A stretch of DNA of 64,000 nucleotides from Flaveria trinervia (lineage: Eukaryota > Streptophyta > Magnoliopsida > Asterales > Asteraceae), in NCBI GenBank assembly GCA_025506515.1, contig CM046443.1, positions 19,669,228-19,733,227 of the forward strand, in the 5' to 3' direction. Below are positions 58,240 to 64,000 of this stretch, in pieces. The stretch's first letter is position 1, and each line of letters begins with the position of its first letter. The position numbers and the translations under genes were made by a program. Under the pieces are notes generated by a model, which had not been told where the DNA came from, searched no databases, and saw only the letters and a program-made list of their open reading frames with translations.

Positions 58240-58779
58240 TGTGAAGGCGCTGGATCGGTAGACATCCGAGCGTGTTCTTGACAGAAGGAAACAAAACCAA
58301 AAACCAAGAGACAAACAATAACATGAACTATAATGAAATGGTTTCATGATAAAACCTAATGATTACAAGCTCGTCACAACATAAGAATCACGACTCTTGG
58401 TGCTCGATCTCCCCTCTCATCTGGCAGCACCTAGGCCCCGGGCACACTCCTTTATCTCTCTACATAATAAAACTGGTATTTATAGGTCTCAGCCCATATC
58501 AGATGCGACTGGGCCCATTCGTACGATTGGGCCATGCGTATGGTTCAATCGTACGACTGGACCATACTTATGGTTCAGTCTTATGAATGGCCCAATCGCA
58601 TATCTTAGTTGCACGACTTGTCCATTAGCATGGCTCAGTCGTACGACTGAGTCTCATTCGCATATGCTCCTGCGAATGACCCAGTTTCATGTGTTTACAA
58701 CATATTAGGTGTATTACATTAAGCCTAGACGATTCGACAAGCGACGGACACACTATGTATGACAATATATGCTCCAACA
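58240..58779 (-). repeat. 3' LTR of the small element
   Basis: 540 bp. It has a cluster of palindromic AGTCGTACGACT words (about 58500-58680) and then, in the reading direction, a TATA box CTATAAATACC (58475-58485). The perfect 14-bp palindrome CAGTCGTACGACTG is at 58636-58649. Confidence 0.88.
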
Positions 58780-58780
58780 A

Positions 58781-58792
58781 ATTCCCCCTTGG
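58781..58792 (-). other. Polypurine tract of the small element
   Basis: On the minus strand the purine run CCAAGGGGGAAT lies directly before the 3' LTR start. Confidence 0.75.
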
Positions 58793-59642
58793 ACGTTGCT
58801 TGCGAATAGTAGATAACACCTCTTACAATCTTCTGTCAATCTTTGCTCTGGTTTCCAATAGAATCAAATGAAAAACTATATTAGCCAATGTTGACGATCC
58901 GTCAGGTTGCTACAGTATCCCTGAAAATGAATTTATGCATAATAGCTTTCTTTTACTTTGCAAAACACCATCATAGCAGCAAGATTCCCCATATGACTGA
59001 TTTTTCCAGATAATGACATGAACAGTTTTCCATTGCTTCAATCTTCACACAGGCTAACCTGATTAACATTAACACCTGCAGAAATTCCCCCTCGAATTTA
59101 GCATATCCCAATATGTAAACATTGTGCTCTTCTGGCGTCTTCATACGGTGCATTGGGAAAAAATTAGAGGGTTCCAATCCACAGCTGACAATCTCAAACA
59201 AATTAGCATGCACTCAGATTCATCATCAGAAACCGGCTCACATAATCACTTTCTGATTGCATCTTCAATTTCTCTATACATGGATTCCCCCTAAGAATGA
59301 GAATCCTCTCTATGCGGATAGATATAATTTGATTGGCCCATAAATAGTTAGATGCTCCTGACTACCCCACAAAATCAGCACCCACTGCTGACATCTTCTC
59401 TTCTCTCTTTTGTGTTCTAACTACAATCACCTATTCTGGAAGTCCAATGAATAATAGGGTATCCATCGAACTTATTTGACAAAAGAACCTCAAGGTGAAT
59501 GTGCTTCACTCATCCTCAATATGTGCAAAAGGTAGTTCCAGATTTTTATTCTTTTTTTAGTCTGGAACACCGTTCATTCGTATGACATGGAGTATAATTA
59601 TCACATTCGCGTGAGTGGATAATACGAATGATATCTTCATGA
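58793..59642 (-). other. Internal region of the small element
   Basis: No gag or pol motif is readable. An 80-codon minus-strand frame (58971-59213; FFPMHRMKTPEEHNVYILGY) has no recognised family. Several 'attccccct' words (near 59085 and 59285) look like extra polypurine tracts on the minus strand. Confidence 0.45.
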
Positions 59643-59772
59643 GACTGGTCCAGTAGCATGACTGGTCATAAGACTGGTCTAGTAGCATGACTGGACATAA
59701 GATTGGTCCAGTAGCATGACTGGTCATAAGACTGGCCCAGTAGCATGACTGGTCATAAGACTGGTCCAGTCG
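59643..59772. repeat. 29-bp minisatellite, four copies
   Basis: The unit 'gactggtccagtagcatgac' plus nine bases repeats at 59643, 59672, 59701 and 59730, then a partial copy. It joins directly to the 30-bp array that follows and shares its words. Confidence 0.92.
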
Positions 59773-60000
59773 CATTCCAGTCGTACGAATGGTCCAGTCG
59801 CATGGTCCAGTCGTACGAATGGTCCATTAGCATGGTCCAATTGTACGAATGGTCCATTAGCATGGTCCAGTCATACGAATGGTCCATTAGCATGGTCCAG
59901 TTGCACGAATGGTCCATTAGCATGGTCCAGTCGCACGAATGATCCATTAGCATGGTCCAGTCGCACGAATGGTCCATTAGCATGGTCCAGTCGCATGAAC
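59773..60000. repeat. 30-bp minisatellite, about 7.5 copies
   Basis: The unit 'catggtccagtcgcacgaat' plus 'ggtccattag' repeats with starts at 59801, 59831, 59861, 59891, 59921, 59951 and 59981, after a 28-bp first copy at 59773. Copies differ at only a few positions. As 30 is a multiple of three, open frames run through on both strands; they are not genes. Confidence 0.95.
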
Positions 60001-60263
60001 GGGTCTGCAATCAGATCTGCAGCCGCCATGGCCGCCTAAAACCCTAATATGATGAATTTTACATGAACCAAAACAAAATTGACATCATCAGATTCGCAAG
60101 GTTGATAAGAACGTGTTTTCGAGTTTGATTTTAACATAGAAACAACACACGTAACAAGATCTGAGCAAAACATGAAGTGGGTTTAACGTCAAAGAACCTA
60201 AAATAGATCCAGAAATCAAGAGCTCGGGTTGCTAGAATGATTGTTAGATCATTCCAGTAGTAA

Positions 60264-60278
60264 CCAACTCTGATACCA
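60264..60278 (-). other. Primer binding site of the small element
   Basis: CCAACTCTGATACCA on the plus strand reads TGGTATCAGAGTTGG on the element strand, two bases from the LTR. TGGTATCAGAG is the usual tRNA-Met match. Confidence 0.82.
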
Positions 60279-60280
60279 AT

Positions 60281-60834
60281 TGTGAAGGCGCTGGATCGAT
60301 AGATATCCGAGCGTGTTCTTGACGGAAGGAAACAAAACCAAAAACAAAGAGACAAACAATAACAAGAACTATAATAAAATGGTTTCATTGATAAAACCTA
60401 ATGATTACAAGCTCGTTGCAACGTAAGAATCACGACTCTTGGCAAGGGGAGATCGAGCATGATCTCCCCTCTTATCCGGCAGCACCTAGGCCCCGGGCAC
60501 ACTCCTTTATCTCTCTACACAATGAAACTGGTATTTATAGGTCTCAACCCATATCAGATGCGACTGGGCCCATTTGTACGATTGGGCCATGCGTATGGTT
60601 CAATCGTACGACTAGACCATACTTATGGTTCAGTCTTATGAATGGCCTAGTCGTATATCTCAGTCACACGACTGGTCCATTAGCATGGATCAGTCATAAG
60701 ACTGAGTCTTATTCGCATACGCTCCTGCGAATGACCCAGTTTCATGTGTTTACAACATATCAGGTGTATTACATTAAGCCTAGACTATTCGACAAGCGAC
60801 GGACACACTATGTATGACAATATATGCTCCAACG
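60281..60834 (-). repeat. 5' LTR of the small element
   Basis: 554 bp, closely similar to the 3' LTR by eye. It has a TATA box at 60530-60540. It differs by an extra inverted segment at 60445-60470 (see findings), and its copy of the 14-bp palindrome is decayed. Confidence 0.88.
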
Positions 60835-60839
60835 GATCA

Positions 60840-61257
60840 ATTATCTGCATTCAACACCATTGTTTCTTGTTTTTTTTCCTAATGACTTCTTCAAGCAAAC
60901 CATGATACCACAATGCTTGACAAGTCGCAGTAGTTTTTGTCATAAATTCTACTTCACAGCTTCACAAAGCAATTATGGACTGCTTTTAAGAATTCCATAA
61001 GACTAGACTTCCATTATAGTAAAACACATTACTCGAAGTACTTTTACCATTAACTTCCCTAATTGAGTAATTACCATCGTTATACTCAATTAATCCTTCA
61101 TTTCTAGTAGTATTGTACTTGGTTCCATAATGCATTGTTCCTTTAATGCACTTTATGATATGTTTATCACCACTAAGTGTCCACTCTTTGTAATCTACAT
61201 AAAACGACTCATATAACCAATGACATACATTAGATCTGGCCTTGTCTGAGTTATGTA
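60840..61257 (-). pseudogene. Copia RNase H fragment, downstream half
   Basis: On the minus strand 61206-60986 reads TLSGDKHIIKCIKGTMHYGT, then ...STSSNVFYYNGSLVLWNS. These are the connection and RNase H blocks of a Ty1/copia polymerase (usually IxRYLKGT and a K-S-T-S-G segment). The frame is broken after 60986. It continues the piece at 63701-64000; the solo LTR between them splits the gene. Confidence 0.8.
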
Positions 61258-63700
61258 TGTCACACCCCAACCTTGACGGCGAAATCATCGAGATGTGAGG
61301 GTTAAGATTGTTCACAACCACATAACGCTATCTTTAAATAAAAATAATATTATTATAAGTTTCAAAGGCAAATACAACTATAAGTTTCAACATGAAATAA
61401 GTCAAACATAAAACAAAAGTAATCCAAAGCTCTTTATTCATTATTCTAGGTCCAAATCCTAGATTTAAGCAAACTTCAAACCTCAAACTTGCGCGTTTCC
61501 TGAAACATGTTAAAAATAAAGGGTCAACTATGAAGTTGGTGAGTTTCCAAGGGTTTTATATACATAATATATCAAAGATTACAAGTAGCAATTCATGTCA
61601 TAGGTTATGAGTTAAGCAAGTTTATAGAACACATATAGCTACAATCAAACCTCAACTTAACTACAAGTTTATATGATTGGCTAAGTGTACTTGGTTCCCA
61701 TGATGAACAAGTCATGCATCATCATGAGCCGGCAATACATCGACTTTAGCACCAAATAAGCTTTTCAAGCCCAAAGATCTAAGACGTCATCAGGCTAGCA
61801 ATAGTTAATAATTGTAAACAAAATATGTATCTCATATAATACTTAAAATAACACAAATAACCATGACAAATAAAAGTATGAATTTAAAGACTTTACTAGA
61901 TTTAAACGTTTACAAGTGTATGTTGATAAGATTAAAATGTTTCACCCCAAAACGGTGTGAAATAATGTAAAAAGGGGCAAGGAAACTCAGTTGGCAACTA
62001 AGTATAAAATGACGATTAATAAGAATAAATAGCAACGTTCCAAAATAGTTCTTCACAAGATACCTAAATATGTATATATTTACAAGATTTAGGTTAATAA
62101 TATTAACGAATTTACGTGAATTAGGGTATTAGAATTTGGGGGTTTTATAAATAGAATTAGTGAACTCTTATTTATATTTTGTTCGATAAAAAAAGGTACC
62201 ATTTATAAGATTTTAAAGGAATTAAATCCTTTGTAAATAACTTGCGTATTTAGTTATGAAATATATTTGAATACTATAATTTTCATTATAAATCTCTAAT
62301 CAAAGAAAACATAAGGTCTAATAATAATTTAATAATTTAAATTATCATATAAATCTATTTTTATAAAAATATTTAATTTAAACATTTGTAAATAATTTTA
62401 TAACAAGATGTTAAAAAATGTTTTTCAAGAAATAATTTACAGAAAAGGTTTAGATGATTTTAAAAATATTAGAATTTTGTGAAAGTTATTTAATATAAAT
62501 TTTCTATAATTAATTTAAGGCTAAAAAGCCCTTTTAAAAATACAGAGGGTGCCCGGGTTCAAACCCGAGACCTCTAGGTTGAGATTATAGTGACTTAACC
62601 AGTGAACTAAGGATCTCAGCCATGGTATATCCCGGTTCTAAATTGCTTTAAACAAAGTTAATAAAGTGCCCTCAAATTCAAGAACCCCAAATTGTTCCCG
62701 AATCAAATTGATCGTTAATTCGAGGTTGATAACCAAATTAACCATGGGGCTTTTGTTCCCCATGCTTAATCGAGCATAAACATGTATTTACTTACTTGAT
62801 TAAGACTGAATAGTAGTTTTTAGCCTCGGTTTGACTTCGGTTAACTTGCGATGAACAAAGCCTAGATTCTGATTTTTTAGTGTATGTATTACGAATTAAG
62901 GTTCATAGCGAGTTAAAAGGGTTCAAAGGGGACATTTGCCCTCTGTTATATAGGTTCGATTTGTACGTTAAAGTGTCAAACAAGCTTTAGTTTCTATTCG
63001 ACTATTTCGGTTACAATTGATTGTTTAGTCGATGATTTTACTCAAATTAATCAATGTATTAAACTTGATAATGATTATTCAAACATTTCTGATCGTTTAA
63101 TTTGATTATTCAACATAATGTATACATTGATCGGTTCCCGGTTTTGAACCGATCGAGATGTTGATTTCGATTCGAATCCTCTTTAAATCCAAGTGTAATG
63201 GTTCAATTAGTCATGGGTTTGATTCCGAGACACTACCTCGAGTCGATTGGTATAGTTAGTGTGTTCAAAAACGATTAAGTTTGAGTGTTTGATGGTCATC
63301 GGAGCTCAGCCGGAGGTTGGCCGGCCGGTGACCGAAATATCAAGGAGAAAGAGAGTGGATTTTCTTTTGATTTTCAAATTTACACACACAACCCCTCAAT
63401 TTTAAATGTTTACTATTTTATGCTTAAACTTTCTTTTAAAGTTTATAAATTGACAAACAAACCCCTTAACGTACTTAATTTAAGTTTTAAACATTTTTAA
63501 TAACTTTATAAAGTGTTATTATTATTATTATCATAATTATTATTATTTAATATTTTTATTTTTAACTTTCATACATTTAAATTTAATGAGAACTAAAAAG
63601 AATAAGCATGAATAACACATGAGTTCCCTAATTGACAATAATGACCCTTATAAGAATAAACAAAGTTAACTTTTAGTTAACAAAAATACGAGATGTTACA
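61258..63700 (-). mobile_element. Gypsy solo LTR (2443 bp) inserted in the copia gene
   Basis: Starts TGTCACACCCC and ends GATGTTACA on the plus strand. It is flanked by a perfect 5-bp duplication, ATGTA (61253-61257 and 63701-63705). It is the same LTR type as 38061-40523, with the same ends and the same tRNA-like module. No internal region is left, so it arose by LTR recombination. Orientation is taken from the primer site next to the other copy. Confidence 0.93.
62546..62622 (-). other. tRNA-like module in the solo LTR
   Basis: Second copy of the A-box/B-box module. The A-box part TTAGTTCACTGGTTAAG is identical to that at 39332-39408; the B box is GGTTTGAACCC with one change. The spacer between the boxes differs more than the boxes do. 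Confidence 0.68.
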
Positions 63701-64000
63701 ATGTATCTTAAAGACCCAACCAATTTCCCATACTCAGTTGTTTCACCTCAATTCCATTTGACATCTTTCCTAACTTCAAACTAAGTTCCATTGGACTTTT
63801 AGTCTCATTGCACTCATCCATTCTTGCTAGCTGTATTAACTTTGAAGCATAACCTACTTGTTTAATGCGGATTCCTTCTTGCCTTTGTGACACCTCAATT
63901 CCTAAGTAGTATCATAATAAACCAAGATCTGTCATTTAAAACTTCATTCTCATGTGAGGTTTGAAATCTTTAACCTCACTTGATCCACTCCCTGTAACAA
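63701..64000 (-). pseudogene. Copia reverse transcriptase C-terminus, upstream half
   Basis: The minus strand (63893-63708) reads GIRIKQVGYASKLIQLARMD, then ETKSPMELSLKL, the region just after the copia polymerase active site. It continues across the solo LTR at 61257. It runs off the window at 64000. Confidence 0.8.

Larger units (their letters stand above)
58240..60834 (-). mobile_element. Small two-LTR retrotransposon (copia-like, non-autonomous)
   Basis: Two direct LTRs, 58240-58779 and 60281-60834, open TGTTGGAGC and end CGCCTTCACA on the minus strand (the outer T of the 5' copy is changed to C). A tRNA-Met-type primer site and a polypurine tract are in the right places for a minus-strand element. 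The internal part is only 1.5 kb, with no gag or pol motif, so the element must have depended on others. No 5-bp target duplication is seen (ACAAG versus GATCA), so an edge has changed since insertion. The internal part includes two minisatellites (59643-60000). Confidence 0.82.

Noticed and set aside
59643..60000. CRISPR-like array
   Set aside because: Units follow each other directly without unique spacers, and the setting is a plant retrotransposon.
59745..60010. Open frames on both strands across the minisatellite
   Set aside because: The 30-bp unit is a multiple of three, so any stop-free unit yields long frames in both directions. The proteins are simple repeats with no domain.

Overview
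This window is plant nuclear DNA, almost certainly a eudicot. It holds two spliced, plus-strand host genes in an AT-rich background packed with nested transposons (Ty3/gypsy and Ty1/copia LTR elements, hAT, Mutator-like elements, MITEs). The copia elements with an extra env-like reading frame, and the general repeat style, would suit a composite (Asteraceae). That family placement is an inference and not firm.

Layout. 1-6.5 kb: a MITE, decayed repeat DNA and a copia solo LTR (4088-4921). 6.6-10.9 kb: a Mutator-like element with 9-bp target duplications, split by a hAT transposon with its own 8-bp target duplications and a broken BED-finger transposase. 12.0-17.2 kb: host gene 1, a nine-exon SGT/SGTA-type TPR co-chaperone with a foldback MITE in intron 3. 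18.1-25.8 kb: the end of a second hAT element carrying a 5'-truncated Sirevirus-like copia element (RT/RNase H, env-like frame, 3' LTR). 25.8-28.9 kb: unassigned repeat DNA, a possible captured gene fragment and a Mutator-type terminal repeat. 28.9-41.3 kb: one Ty3/gypsy element bounded by CTTGT duplications. Inside it lie a copia solo LTR (in the leader) and a truncated minus-strand gypsy element (in the 3' LTR). 42.8-46.4 kb: host gene 2, a filament-like plant protein (FPP, long coiled coil). 46.7-53.1 kb: Mutator-like DNA, a copia end and a minus-strand gypsy remnant (LTR and gag). 53.1-58.2 kb: an env-like retroelement gene region with an intact 346-codon frame. 58.2-60.8 kb: a small two-LTR element with 29/30-bp minisatellites. 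60.8-64 kb: a copia pol fragment split by a gypsy solo LTR.

The two host genes look functionally unrelated: protein targeting/chaperone work versus a cytoskeleton- or membrane-associated coiled coil. Both have good splice sites and phases, but both carry single-base deletions (two in the TPR gene, three in FPP). Exon-length arithmetic confirms these, and they look more like uncorrected sequencing errors than gene death.

The most unusual material is non-coding: (a) an array of about nine hairpins inside a gypsy internal region, whose stems show compensatory changes; (b) a tRNA-like A-box/B-box module inside both copies of a 2.4-kb gypsy LTR; (c) clusters of short palindromes just upstream of the TATA box in several copia-type LTRs, with a similar word in a gypsy LTR; (d) a near full-length hairpin MITE in an intron. 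All coordinates and junctions come from reading the sequence; no database search was possible.
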